A program made the position numbers and the translations under genes. This document shows, one piece after another, positions 1 to 9,698 of a stretch of DNA of 32,500 nt; the first letter of the stretch is position 1; each line of letters opens with the position of its first letter. Source of the stretch: Prorocentrum cordatum (Eukaryota > Sar > Dinophyceae > Prorocentrales > Prorocentraceae); contig CAUYUJ010003655.1 in assembly GCA_963575745.1 (NCBI GenBank), forward strand, positions 1-32,500. Reading direction: 5' to 3'. The notes under the pieces are model-generated. The model was not told the DNA's origin and ran no database searches. It saw only the letters and a list, made by a program, of their open reading frames with translations.

Positions 1-350
1 CCCTTTCCAAAGGGGGGGGGGGGGATGCTTAAGCTACCCCCCCCTCTCCCTTGGCGCCGCCCTGCTGAAAGCTACCCCCCCTCCCCCCCTTTCGTGCAAA
101 GGCGGGGGGGGTGCTTGGAAGCTACCCACCCACCCACCCTTTAGCCGCCCCTGAAGCTACCCCCCCCCCTACCCCCCTTTCCAAAGGGAGGGGAATACTT
201 AAGCTACCCCCCCCCTCCCTTGGAGCCGCCCTGCTGGAAGCTCCCCCCCCTCCCCCCCTTTGTGCCAAAGGGGGGGCGGGGGCTTGGAAGCCACCCCCCC
301 CTTCCCCCCTTTGGCCGCCCAGCCCCCGGAGCCTCCGCCCTCCCTTTCGC
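1..350. repeat. C/G-run block with short inverted repeats
   Basis: Alternating runs of 6-13 C and G are linked by short words such as AAGCTACC, CCCTTTCCAAAGGGG and TTGGAAGC. The CCCTTT..AAAGGGG pieces are small inverted repeats, and the word set recurs three to four times with a spacing of 90 to 180 bases. Open frames here are low-complexity Pro/Gly strings and are not credible genes. A related block on the opposite strand lies at 2690-3120. Confidence 0.75.
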
Positions 351-359
351 CGACGATCC

Positions 360-735
360 AAAATGAACGACCCACGATCGAGGATGGACGATCGACGATC
401 AACGATCGACGATCGAAAATCCCAATCAAATCGCTTGCAATCGATTACGCTCCATTCCACTGCAATCCCCAGGGCCACCCGCGCGCACCGGGACCCCCAA
501 ATCCCCCCAGTGCCCCCACATGCCCCCCACCTCCCTCCGCTCCCTCCCCTCCCTCCACACCCTTCGTTCCATCTCCTCCCTCCCCTCCCTCTCCTCCCCT
601 CCCTCCCTTCCGTCCTGCAATCCATTCGATTGAATCGATTGCAATTCAACCGATTGCAATCCAATCGATTGCAATCCAATGGATTGCAATCGAATCGTTT
701 GCAATCCAATGGATTGCAATCGATTGCAACGCAAA
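360..735. repeat. GATC-rich and GATTGCAATC short tandem repeats
   Basis: Positions 365-420 carry repeated CGATCGACGATC-like words. Positions 610-735 carry an imperfect repeat of about 20 bases built from GATTGCAATC and CAAT. Between them (430-610) lies C-rich DNA made of CCCTCC words. GATTGCAATC is an exact 10-base palindrome, so the array is self-complementary. From 735 to 985 the sequence is unique and I recognise nothing in it. Confidence 0.7.
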
Positions 736-984
736 TGTATCATTCAACTCATCCCGTGCCAACGCCCGGGAACGAAAAATGACCCTGGCGACGTACCCAA
801 CCCCTGCGCAAACGCGGGGCGCAAATAGTTTAGGACACTTTATAAGAGGGGCGATGACGGAGCGAGGGTTACATATGTCTGCAGACGGAATTCGGGAGAC
901 TCGCAGGAAACTGGCTTCAGGACAAGGACTAGATAAAGCTGATTAGTTACAATCCCTGAATAACCCTAGCCACTTCGAAAGCGG

Positions 985-2015
985 GGATCTCAGATCGCAG
1001 CCCCCCAGGGATGGCGAGGTCAAATTTGGGTCCGCCCGTGGCGTCACTGTGCTGCGCCCCCCAGCAGGCCTCGAAAGTGGCAGCAGTTTCACAGATCGCA
1101 GCCCCCCAGGGATGGCGAGGTCCAATTTGGGTCCGCGCGTGGCGTCACTGTGCTGGGCCCCCCAGCAGGCCTCGAAAGTGGCGACAGTTTCACAGATCGC
1201 AGCCCCCCAGGGATGGCGAGGTCTAATTTGGGTCCGCGCGTGGCGTCACTGTGCTGGGACCCCAGCAGGCCTCGAAAGTGGCGACAGTTTCACAAATCGC
1301 AGCTCCCCAGGGATGGCGAGGTCTAATTTGGGTCCGCCCGTGGCGTCACTGTGCTGGGCCCCCCAGCAGGCCTCGAAAGTGGCGACAGTTTCACAGATCG
1401 CAGCACCCCAGGGATGGCGAGGTCTAATTTGGGTCCGCCCCTGGCGTCACTGTGCTGGGCCCCCCAGCAGGCCTCGAAAGTGGCGACAGTTTCACAGATC
1501 GCAGCCCCCCCAGGGATGGCGAGGTCTAATTTGAATCTGCGTGTGGCGTCACTGTGCTGGGCCCCCCAGCAGACCTCGAAAGTGGCGACAGTTTCACAGG
1601 TCGAAGCCCCCCCAGGGATGGCGAGGTCTAATTTGAATCTGCGTGTGGCGTCACTGTGCTGGGCCCCCCAGCAGGCCTCGAAAGTGGCGACAGTTTCACA
1701 GATCGCAGCCCCCAGGGATGGCGAGGTCTAATTTGGGTCCGCCCGTGGCCCTCACTGTGCTGGCCCCCCAGCAGGGCTCGAAAATGGCGACAGTTTCACA
1801 GATCGCAGCCCCCCAGGGATGGCGAGGTCTAATTTGGGTCCGCCCGTGGCGTCACTGTGCTGGGTCCCCCAGCAGGCCTCGAAAGTGGCGACAGTTCCAC
1901 AGATCGCAGCCCCCCAGGGATGGCGAGGTCTAATTTGGGTCCGCCCCTGGCGTCACTGTGCTGGCCCCCCAGCAAGCCTCGAAAGTGGCGACAGTTTCAC
2001 AGATCGCAGCCTCCC
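985..2015 (+). repeat. 101-bp tandem satellite, about 10 copies
   Basis: The landmark GGGATGGCGAGGT recurs at 1008, 1109, 1210, 1310, 1411, 1513, 1615, 1715, 1816 and 1917, giving a period of 100-102 bases. Each unit also carries GGCGTCACTGTGCTGGG and CCTCGAAAGTGGCGACAG. Units differ by a few substitutions and one- or two-base indels in the C runs. The period is not a multiple of three and the frames drift between units, so the repetitive open frames are not evidence of coding. The final unit breaks off near 2015. Confidence 0.95.
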
Positions 2016-2225
2016 GCAGGCAAGACAGGAGGAGGCAAGAGGGAGACGGGACGGGAAGGAGGAAGTGGAGACCACACTGCTCTATTCAAAACGAATACCC
2101 AACCAAGGAGGGTTGGGAAAAATACTATCCCCCCCGAAAGTTGCACGAAGTGTAATTCGGAAAACGCCAGCCCGTCGGGTTTGGCAGTGTTCGTGTAAGA
2201 CGGCGGCCAGCCAGCTGGGGGAGGA
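2016..2225. other. unique spacer without recognised gene
   Basis: This is non-repetitive DNA between the 101-bp satellite and the purine tract. It starts G/A-rich and then contains short mixed-composition sequence. No open frame here resembles a family I know. Confidence 0.5.
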
Positions 2226-2548
2226 GGAGGCGGAGGATGGGGGAGGCCGAGGGGAGGGAGGAGGAGGAGGAGGAGGAGGAGGAGGAGGAGGAGGAGGAGG
2301 AGGAGGATGGGGAAACGGAGGAGGAGAATCACGAGGAGGAGGAGGAGGAGAAGGAAGAGGATGAGGATGAGGATGAGGATGAGGATGATGATGATGATGA
2401 TGATGATGAGGAGGAGGAGGAGGAGGCGGGAAAAATGGAGGAGGAGGAGAAAACCGAGGAGGAGGAGGAGGAACGGAACGGAAGGACCCGCGGGGGAGTA
2501 CGAATACGATGATGATGATGATGATGATGATGATGGTGGTGGTGATGG

Positions 2549-2599
<51 letters not shown>

Positions 2600-2665
2600 C
2601 GATGATGACGATGATGAGGATGAGGAGGACGAGGAAGAGGAGGAGGCAAAAGGAAGAAGAGGAGG
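2226..2665 (+). repeat. GGA/GAT trinucleotide repeat tract
   Basis: Long runs of (GGA)n and (GAT)n are interspersed with GAG and GAC, with strong purine bias on the + strand. It opens long frames of poly-Glu/Asp, Gly or Arg on the + strand and Ser, Ile, His or Pro on the - strand. Each frame simply reads the microsatellite, so I do not call a gene. Confidence 0.9.
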
Positions 2666-2689
2666 GACAGGGGCGGGAATACATGGAAG

Positions 2690-3120
2690 CGAAAGGGAGG
2701 GCGATGGCTCTGGGAGCTGGGCGGCCAAAGGGGGGAAGGGGGAGGGGGGGCTTCCAAGCCCCCCCTCCTTTTGCACCAAGGGAAGGAGGGGGGGGAGCTT
2801 CCAAAGCCCCCCCCCTTTCAAAGGGGGGCTCACCCCAGCTCCATTAAAAGGAGGGAGGGGGGGGGGGTAGCTTGGACCCCCCCCTTTTCCGGCCACGAAA
2901 AGAAGGGGGGGGTAGCTTCCGAAGCCCCGCCCCCTTTCAAACGGGGGGGGGTGGCTCACCCCGGCTCAATTAAAGTGAGGGAGGGGGGGGTAGCTTGGAA
3001 GCCCCCCCCCCTCCTTTCCGGCCACGAAAAAGGGGGGAGGGGGGGGGCTTCCGAAGCCCCCCCGCCCCTTTAGCAAGGAAGGGGGGAGGGGGGTAGCTTC
3101 AAGCTGGGGCCCCCCTTCTA
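2690..3120 (-). repeat. second C/G-run block
   Basis: G and C runs are linked by words such as GGTAGCTTGGAAGCC, CCCCTTTCAAAGGGG and GGCTCACCCC, recurring at about 2810, 2930 and 3000. GGTAGCTT is the reverse complement of the AAGCTACC word in the block at 1-350, so the two blocks are related and lie in opposite orientation. No coding potential is seen. Confidence 0.7.
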
Positions 3121-3129
3121 GTCTGTCGG

Positions 3130-3225
3130 GCCCCACGAGCGCGGTCTATCCAATCCATGTGTTTCCCCAGCCGTCGTTGAAACCCTTCGGGGAACACGTG
3201 AGGAAGAGTATAAGGAGAAGAAGGA
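3130..3225 (+). repeat. 3' fragment of the 1-kb dispersed repeat
   Basis: The stretch containing ATGTGTTTCCCCAG, GAAACCCTTCGGGGAACAC matches 28787-28840 (ATGTGTTCCCCCAACAG, GAAACCCTTCGGTGAACA) and, less closely, 14838-14880. As in both full copies, it runs directly into a GAG-rich tract. Only the 3' end of the repeat is present. Confidence 0.65.
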
Positions 3226-3416
3226 AGAGGGAGGATGATGATGCTGATTATGATGATGATGCTGCTGCTGATGATGATGATGAGGAGGAGGACGAGGAGG
3301 AGGAGGAGGAGGCGGAGGAGGAGGAGGAGGAAGAGGAGGAGGAGGAGAAGGAGGAGGAGGTACAGGAGGAGGAGGAGGAGGAGGAGGAGGAGGAGGAGGA
3401 GGAGGAGGAGGAGAAG
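3215..3416 (+). repeat. GAT/GAG trinucleotide tail
   Basis: This purine-rich tract of GATGAT, GCTGCT and long (GAG)n follows the dispersed-repeat fragment. It is the same kind of tail seen after copies A and B. The Glu-rich and Arg-rich frames across it are low complexity and not genes. Confidence 0.85.
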
Positions 3417-3429
3417 CTCGGAGCTCGCA

Positions 3430-4400
3430 AGACCTGGGCACCCCCCCAAACCCTCCGCCCGCTCATCCACGAACCACCCCACAACCGATGTGCCCACAGA
3501 CTCCCACCGACCGTACACAACGACCCGCCCATGGCCAACGGGAACAACGATCGGCAGAGGACCTCGCAGCCTTCGCGAAGGAGCTCGATGGGTCGTCGAG
3601 TTCATTTACTGAGTCAAGCATCAACGACATCACCGTAGCGACTGACAGCGACCAAGGCCTAACGGGGACGACAGACAAGCCACATCCAACACGACTCTCG
3701 ACGACACCCCCAAGGTCGCCGCACCCAACACACCCAGATGACGAGAGACGCTCGATCACCCCAACCCCTATTGCCGACGACGGCTACGATAACGACGAGC
3801 AACCAGGTGGCACACCGAAGGTTACAACCCCCATACCACACGCCTACGACCCCGACCTTTTCATCACCCCGACTCAACATATGACTCGGACACCCGAGGC
3901 ACCGCCTGCTTCATTTAGCCCATCCATACCGACTGAGCAGCCCACTCCGCAAATCTTCCCCGAAGTCAGAGCGATCTTTGCACCACCAGGGGGAGGATAC
4001 GGAGCAACCTGCACCGCCCGTCACCACGGTGCTGATCGACCTCAGCATTGACGAAGATGACGACCCGACTACGCCACGGCAGCAAAACGTGAGAAGCAGC
4101 ACGCCGACGCAACCTGTCGAGCCCGTGGCCCCCACTCCAAGATTCCACATCGGCACCCCAGAGAGATCGAAGTCTGCCCCACCAACCCGATAAGAATCGG
4201 CGCTGCGGAGAGAAGGTCATGCAGGGCGCCCAGCGCGAGAGGTAATGATCCAAGATGCAGGCGACGGGTTCCAAGAACCAGCAGACCGAGTTCCAGTTCG
4301 AGCTGACGAAGGCGACGACAGCTCGGACGCAGCACCACGGACAAAGAATTACCCCAGTGCGACCCTACCTAGAAGTTGGAGCCCCTAGGAAAACAGCATT
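3430..4400 (+). pseudogene. degenerate retroelement ORF1-like disordered region
   Basis: A + strand frame open at 3488-4051 is rich in Pro, Thr, Ser and Asp. Near 3980 the plausible reading moves one frame and continues to a stop at about 4193, with the acidic hydrophobic patch VLIDLSIDEDDD at 4029-4064. Beyond it another acidic frame may continue to 4400. I recognise no fold. Codon-like composition and position upstream of the RNase H/endonuclease/RT remnants suggest the disordered leader of a non-LTR element, later cut by the TATGC array. This is inference; it may equally be part of a decayed host gene. Confidence 0.35.
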
Positions 4401-5420
4401 AGTTGCTATGCTATGCTATGCTATGCTACGCTATGCTATGATATGCCATGCCATGCTATGCTGCGCTATGCCATGCTATGCTATGCTGTGCTATGCTGCG
4501 CTATGCTATGATATACTATACTATGATATGCTATGCTAAGCTATGCTATGTCATGTGGCTCAGTGCTATGCTGCGCTATGTTATGATACGCAATGCTATG
4601 CTAAGCTGCGCTAGTGCTATGCTATGCTATGCTATGCCATGATATGCTGCGCTATGCTATGCTATGCTATGCTATGCTACGCTTGGCTATGCTATGCTAT
4701 GCTATGCTATGCTAATGCAACGCTGCGCTATGCTATGCTAAGCTAAGCTGGGCTAACCCTCTAGGCAGAGCCTAGGTAGGGAATTACACCCATGCTACTG
4801 CTATGCTGCTCTATGCTATGCTGTGCTGTGCTGCGCTATGCTATGCTATGCTATGCCATGCTATGCTATGCTGCGCTATGCTATGCTATGCTATGCTGGG
4901 CTATCCTATGGTATGCGGTGCTGCGCTATGCGGTGCTACGCTATGCTATGCTATGCTGCGCTTTGCTATGCTATCTGTAGTATACTATGCTATGCTATGC
5001 TATGCTATGTCATGCTGCTCTGTGCTATGCTGCGCTAGGTTATGCTATGCTATGTATGCTATGCTAAGCTGCGCTATGCTATGCTATGCTATGCAATGCC
5101 TTGCTATGCTGCGCTATGCTATGTTATGCTATGTTATGCTATGCTATGCTATGTTATGCGATTCTATGCTAATGCAGCGCTGCGCTATGCTATGCTAAGC
5201 TAAGCTAAGCTAACCCTCTAGGCAGAGCCTAGGTAGGGAATTAGACCCATGCTAATGCTATGCTGCGCTGTGCTATGCTGTGCTGTGCTGTGCTGCGCTA
5301 TGTTATGCAATGCTATGTTCTGCTGCGCTATGCTATGCTATGCTGGGTTATGCTATGGTATGCGGTGCTGCGCTATGCGGTGCTACGCTATGCTATGCTA
5401 TGCTGTGCTCTCCTATGCTA
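4400..5420. repeat. GCTATGCTATG simple-sequence array with internal duplication
   Basis: About one kilobase is built from TATGC, TGCGC and TAAGC pentamer variants. A non-repetitive landmark, TAACCCTCTAGGCAGAGCC followed by TAGGTAGGGAATTA, occurs at 4754 and again at 5211. The surrounding array is therefore duplicated with a 457-base spacing. The landmark contains CTAGGC-AGA-GCCTAG, a perfect 6-bp hairpin with a 3-base loop. Frames read Met-Leu-Cys-Tyr-Ala strings and are not genes. Positions 5420-5530 hold GCTAAG-like degenerate repeats at the array edge. Confidence 0.92.
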
Positions 5421-5529
5421 AAGATCAACGAAGCTAAGATGAAGGTAAGCTAAGATAAACCTGAGCCTAGATGAAGCTAAGCTAAGCTACGCTGGTACAA
5501 GCTAAGTTAAGATGGGACACGCAACGCTA

Positions 5530-6660
5530 AGCTAAGGGGACGTAGCTGGGGGAACCGCGGGGCGGATACTGGGGGAATCGCCGGGGACGCTTTCCACTCC
5601 CCTGACCCTGTGGGGGCGCGCTGGCCCAACAGGGGAATCCAACCCGACCAGTGCAAGACGACTGTCCTGGACTCCAACCTCACATTCATCTACGACTCCA
5701 GACGGGCATCCTCTCTCAGTCAGAAGTTCATGCAGCAGCGAGTTCGTCGACCCCTGCGGTGGCAGCCACCTGCGACATGACTCGGCTTCGTCCCCCACTA
5801 GGGAAGACCACGCATCAACCCACACAGACTCACATTGACTCCACAAACAAAAACAATATAAACAACAGCAGCAAACCCGTGCCACCCTACCCAGCAAGAT
5901 AGACGTGAAGCTCGAGGGCGCACGGTGGGAGAGCTACTCGCGCGACTCGCTTCGCGGCGACCCAGTCGCCAGAGGGACTGATGCAAACCCGCCAGCAACG
6001 TGAATTGGGGATCGCATGAGCGGCACCACGGTGACGACGTCGACCGAACACAGTACGCCGTACTGGAGAGGGGCCCTCCAGGCGGCCATGCGCAACCCAA
6101 TCACCAACTCGGCCACCACGACGGCTATTGGAGCACCTCCGACGCCAAGACTGACAAGACACCGCGCAAGACAGTGCGCTTCAGATGCTCGGCTCCACCA
6201 AGGCGGGAGCCGGCGAGGCCAGTGGCGGCGAGCCCGCCGCGACCCGACCGCCCCCCCGCCGCTTGACAGGCGCGGTTTTGGAACTTACATGGAGGGCTAC
6301 TGCGCGCCCTCCACTGGAGCGACCTCGACAACATAGAGGAGGCGTTCTTTGACAAGATGCATGAAGTTGGGAAAGGCGGCGACGACACGAATATCGTAAA
6401 CCGCCACGAAGCAGACGACCACAATCAGACGACACATTCACAACTACGACGCAGACCAACAAGACGACCCCAGCAGACAAACGCAAAACAGCCCTGGCAT
6501 ATACCCACATAGAATCGCTTCTGTTGCCTCGCGGGGAGGCTAACTGACACCGATCACGACAACGAACGAGTGCAGCGCCAGCACGAAGGACCCCAAAACG
6601 AGCAGGTGGAGGCAGCCCTGGTGAAGCAAGGATCAAACTTCGAGACGGGCTCGAAGGGTG
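5530..6660 (+). pseudogene. decayed coding-like sequence, family unknown
   Basis: Short open stretches in shifting + strand frames are broken by stops, for instance around 5620-5760 and 6300-6420, where a run reading LDNIEEAFFDKMHEVGKGG can be seen. No domain is recognised. The segment lies between the TATGC array and the RNase H remnant and has base composition like the latter. I infer it belongs to the same decayed non-LTR element or a related one. It may also contain nothing functional. Confidence 0.3.
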
Positions 6661-6678
6661 GGGGTGGGGTGGGGGTGC

Positions 6679-6680
<2 letters not shown>

Positions 6681-6754
<74 letters not shown>

Positions 6755-6766
6755 GGGGGGGGGGGG
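6681..6766. repeat. (TG)36 microsatellite followed by a G run
   Basis: A pure TG dinucleotide repeat spans 6681-6752 and is followed directly by about 15 G. Open frames through it read Cys-Val or, on the other strand, His-Thr strings and are not genes. Confidence 0.97.
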
Positions 6767-6904
6767 CAGGGCGAGTGCTGCCCGCGCCTGCCAGGGGTGG
6801 TGCCATCCCCAGGGCGGGGGCGGAGCTTTCCCGAGCGCCATTGTGGCGAAGCAAAGGGCTGCCAAGATCACCGAACCGAACTCCCCGACACCGTCATCAA
6901 GTGC

Positions 6905-7200
6905 AAGACCTGGGGTTCGCCCGCGCCGAGGGCACAGTGGCCCCTCGCCATGGCGGGACGAGGTGGGGCAGCAGCGAACCCCACTTGAAGTCGGTGCATG
7001 GGGGCCTTGCAGATCCACCACTACCACCGCGCAACCGGGTGCAAACCTGTCGCCCACCGACCCACGACAGAGCGCGCAGCACGAACTGAAACAAGGTCTG
7101 GGGTCCGCCCCCACCGAGGGCACCTTGGCCCCGAACCATATCGGGGCGAGGTGGGGCCGCCGCGAATCCCACCTGAAGTCGGTGCGTGGAGACCTTGTCA
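6905..7200 (+). repeat. diverged direct repeat of about 105 bp
   Basis: Copy 1 (about 6907-7012) and copy 2 (about 7095-7198) share GGGTTCGCCC/GGGTCCGCCC, CCGAGGGCAC, GGGACGAGGTGGGG/GGGGCGAGGTGGGG and TGAAGTCGGTGC in the same order, about 188 bases apart. They differ at many positions, so this is an old duplication. The sequence between 7200 and 7580 is unique and unassigned. Confidence 0.7.
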
Positions 7201-7582
7201 ATGCGCCAACTACTGGCGCCCCAGCGCCGCCCGCAGCCCAATCGCCCACCCTGCCGCTCACCGCTATTCAGCAGACCGCGAGATCGACAGACGAACCACG
7301 ACCTAGGGCATTGCTGCCCTTTCGACGCCCACGACCGAGATCACAAGCGGCAACAACCCAACCTCCGCAGCCTGCAGTACTAGCCGTAACGAGACCACCT
7401 GCACCACTACGAAAGGCCATGCGAGCCTTCCGACTCACGCGACGAAGGCCGCGAGCGACGAAACACCCACGGGGGCCAGCGACACGGTGACCAATCTTGC
7501 GACCCCTGCAATGCAGGCGACTTGCAGCGACCTCCCGCCACCATCGCCGCCCGTGCGAACACCGGCACTAGGACGCAACCTT

Positions 7583-7596
7583 CATTTTGGCTCAAG
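7583..7596 (+). other. possible dinoflagellate spliced-leader relict
   Basis: CATTTTGGCTCAAG is an exact 14-base match to the 3' end of the dinoflagellate spliced leader. It is followed six bases later by an ATG at 7602 whose frame runs into the RNase H domain. Truncated leader relicts are known in dinoflagellate genomes, where spliced mRNAs were reverse transcribed and reinserted. The seven preceding bases do not match the leader. The alternative is chance: another frame reads through it as ordinary codons. Confidence 0.5.
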
Positions 7597-7601
7597 ACCC
7601 C

Positions 7602-8190
7602 CATGCAATCCACCATCAAGAGCAGCACCCCACCAACCTTGACATTTGACTTTTGCCAGAACGAAACAGCAGACCACGTTCCCCGACATTGTCCGCCAAG
7701 GCCTCTACTACAAGAGCGAAGGTTCCACCTGTTCACCGACGGATCTGAGAACCCCAAGAAGAGCGAGGGCGACGCTTCGGCAGTCATCATCGTCGGGGAG
7801 GACGCCTGCTTCATTTCCAGAGGGCCATCGTCGGAGAGCATAGCGATGGTACTACGATTGCAACCGACGGCCACATCGTATCGGAAACCGCGTCGACCAC
7901 AGTCGAGATCACCGCCCTCATCTGGGCCTTCGCCTACGTCATCTACCTCGACCACGACGGCGTCGCTACCGTATCTACTGATTCATTGGGGGCCCTGCAC
8001 TTGGCGACTCGGCAAGCTTTCGCCGACCGCGATATCGAGCTTGTGAAGGCCCTCTGTATTTTTCACGACGTTGTAAAGGGCCGAATCGAACTCAGACGCG
8101 TCCACGCCCGCGAGCACAAACCGTGGAACGAGCTCGCCGACGTGGCAGCTAACCACGCCCGCCTACAATCCGTCACACACCCACAACTGG
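7602..8190 (+). pseudogene. RNase H-like domain of a decayed non-LTR retrotransposon
   Basis: RNase H removes RNA from RNA:DNA hybrids during reverse transcription. Frame 1 reads HLFTDGSENPKK, with the first catalytic Asp at 7738-7740. Between about 7845 and 7890 the reading moves one frame. It then shows TVEITALIWAFAYVI (Glu at 7905), VSTDSLGALH (Asp at 7980) and PWNELADVAANHA (Asp at 8139), matching the D-E-D-D layout of type I RNase H. The frameshift makes this copy non-functional. It lies upstream of the endonuclease and RT rather than after the RT, which is unusual for LINE-type elements. The domain call is from motif recognition only. Confidence 0.7.
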
Positions 8191-8370
8191 AGCGACACGA
8201 TGGACGGCGCATGCCAGAGAGATTGGGGGTTCCTCATCGAAGCCGGCGAGAATGCAAAAGAAGCGTGCCCGAAGCTGATGGACGACCACCTACATGCGTT
8301 GAGGTTCTCGACCACCGCCAGCAAGGAGCGCGTCCATCGAGGCGCCGACGAGAAGAAGCGGGGGACAGAG

Positions 8371-9085
8371 GTCACGGTCACTTTCGCCACCTGCAACACC
8401 CAGACAGGACGTGAATCGAGCCCTGGATCAAGAAGAATATATCAACATATATCCCGCTTAAAGAAGGGGATGGCCGCGATCCACGACGGCGACATCCACG
8501 TTATCGGCATTCAGGAGTCCCGTGCCGTCTTCGGCAGGACTCGACCGAGGCAGCCTGTGTCAGCGCCAATAACTACCACGTCATGGCAAGCGGCCGCGGC
8601 AAATTCAACTTGGGATGCGAATTGCATATTCTGACATGAAAGCTATGCGGGAGGCGTGGCGACACTTTTTCCCGACCAAACAACGTCGTCGTCATTCGCA
8701 AAAGCCCCAGGATTCTACTCGTCAGGGTCTCGGCGGCTGGCTCCCAGCGGACCATCTGCGTCTGCCACGCTCCGCACGCTCGACCTACCTCTCCCAGCGA
8801 GAAGGGTTCCTTCTGGGACTCGCTTTCCGAGCTTGCCAGCAAGAACCGCATCTCGATGATGACGATCGACGCCGACGCTCGGACGGCATCAAAAACCAGC
8901 TCCGCAATCGGCCCAGCCGGCTTTTCGCAGCAAGAAGATGACAGCGGTGCGAGATTCCACGAGTTCCCCCTCGCCCACAACCTGTCAGCGATCAACGCTT
9001 TCCAGAGGGGATAATCACCATGCGTGGGCTTCCAACGCCAGCCCCCATCGCATCGACTGCACCGTTATCGAGACGGACATGATGA
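8371..9085 (+). pseudogene. AP-type endonuclease domain (EEP fold), frameshifted
   Basis: Endonuclease of this family nicks target DNA to prime reverse transcription in non-LTR elements. Frame 1 shows VTFATCNTQT and then DIHVIGIQESR, with the metal-binding Glu at 8515-8517. From about 8562 the match continues in frame 0: NYHVMASGRGKFNLGCELHI, a stop at 8637-8639, then ICVCHAPHARP and MTIDADAR, which occupy the positions of the HAP and GDFNAR motifs. After a stop at 9012-9014 the match returns to frame 1 with ASPHRIDCTVI, its Asp at 9055. At least two frameshifts and two stops show decay. Confidence 0.7.
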
Positions 9086-9698
9086 GATGCATCGCGGAGT
9101 GTTCCGCCATGTACGGCATTGACAGGGGCGACATCCTCGAGAAGAAGGGTGACCGCTACCCAGTCCGCACCGCAATACAGTACCCAATCAACACCACGAA
9201 GTCTACGACAACCGCGCAGTTGGACGAAGCAAAGCTAAGAGACCCCGACTACAGAAATACATTTTTCGATGCGCTGGCTGGGATACCCCGCCCCGCATGG
9301 GACACCAACATCGACGACCGCCTTTGTGCCGTCTTTGAAGCAATCGCAACAGCGGCTCGACAGGTTTTTAGACGTGACCGACTTACGCCACGCAAGCCAT
9401 ACATCACTACAAGGCCATTTACTTTACTACGGGCCAGGCTCGCGGCAATAACGACCATAAGGACAGTCGAGTGCAATTGGCCCTAATCAAGGGAGGCCAA
9501 AAGACGAATTCATATTTCCCACCATTCTTGCCAGTGGCGCCCTGCTGCCAGACCCGAACGACGGCGCCTACCTCATGGACCTGCCGGGCCACGTTGCCCT
9601 GGTGACGTCCGCCACGATTTACTCGCCAAGCAAGACATCAGCGCATCAGGAAGAGGAGGCATATATCAGTGTATACAACCAGGCATGCAACTTAATTC
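9086..9698 (+). pseudogene. linker between endonuclease and RT, frameshifted
   Basis: Frame 1 continues from the endonuclease end to a TAA at 9484-9486. The coding-like signal then moves to frame 2, for example SGALLPDPNDGAYLMDLPG from 9533, and finally to frame 0 at about 9690, where the RT reading begins. I recognise no separate domain here. It is probably the linker between endonuclease and RT, broken by two frame changes. Confidence 0.5.

Noticed and set aside
985-2015. CRISPR-like array
   Set aside because: The whole 101-base unit repeats; there are no unique spacers, and the context is eukaryotic.
2237-2870. Long acidic (Glu/Asp) and basic open frames in the GAG/GAT tract
   Set aside because: They only translate trinucleotide repeats; all three frames on both strands are open for the same reason.
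4255-5437. Frames of Met-Leu-Cys-Tyr-Ala strings
   Set aside because: They translate the TATGC pentamer array, which is open because the pentamers rarely form stops.
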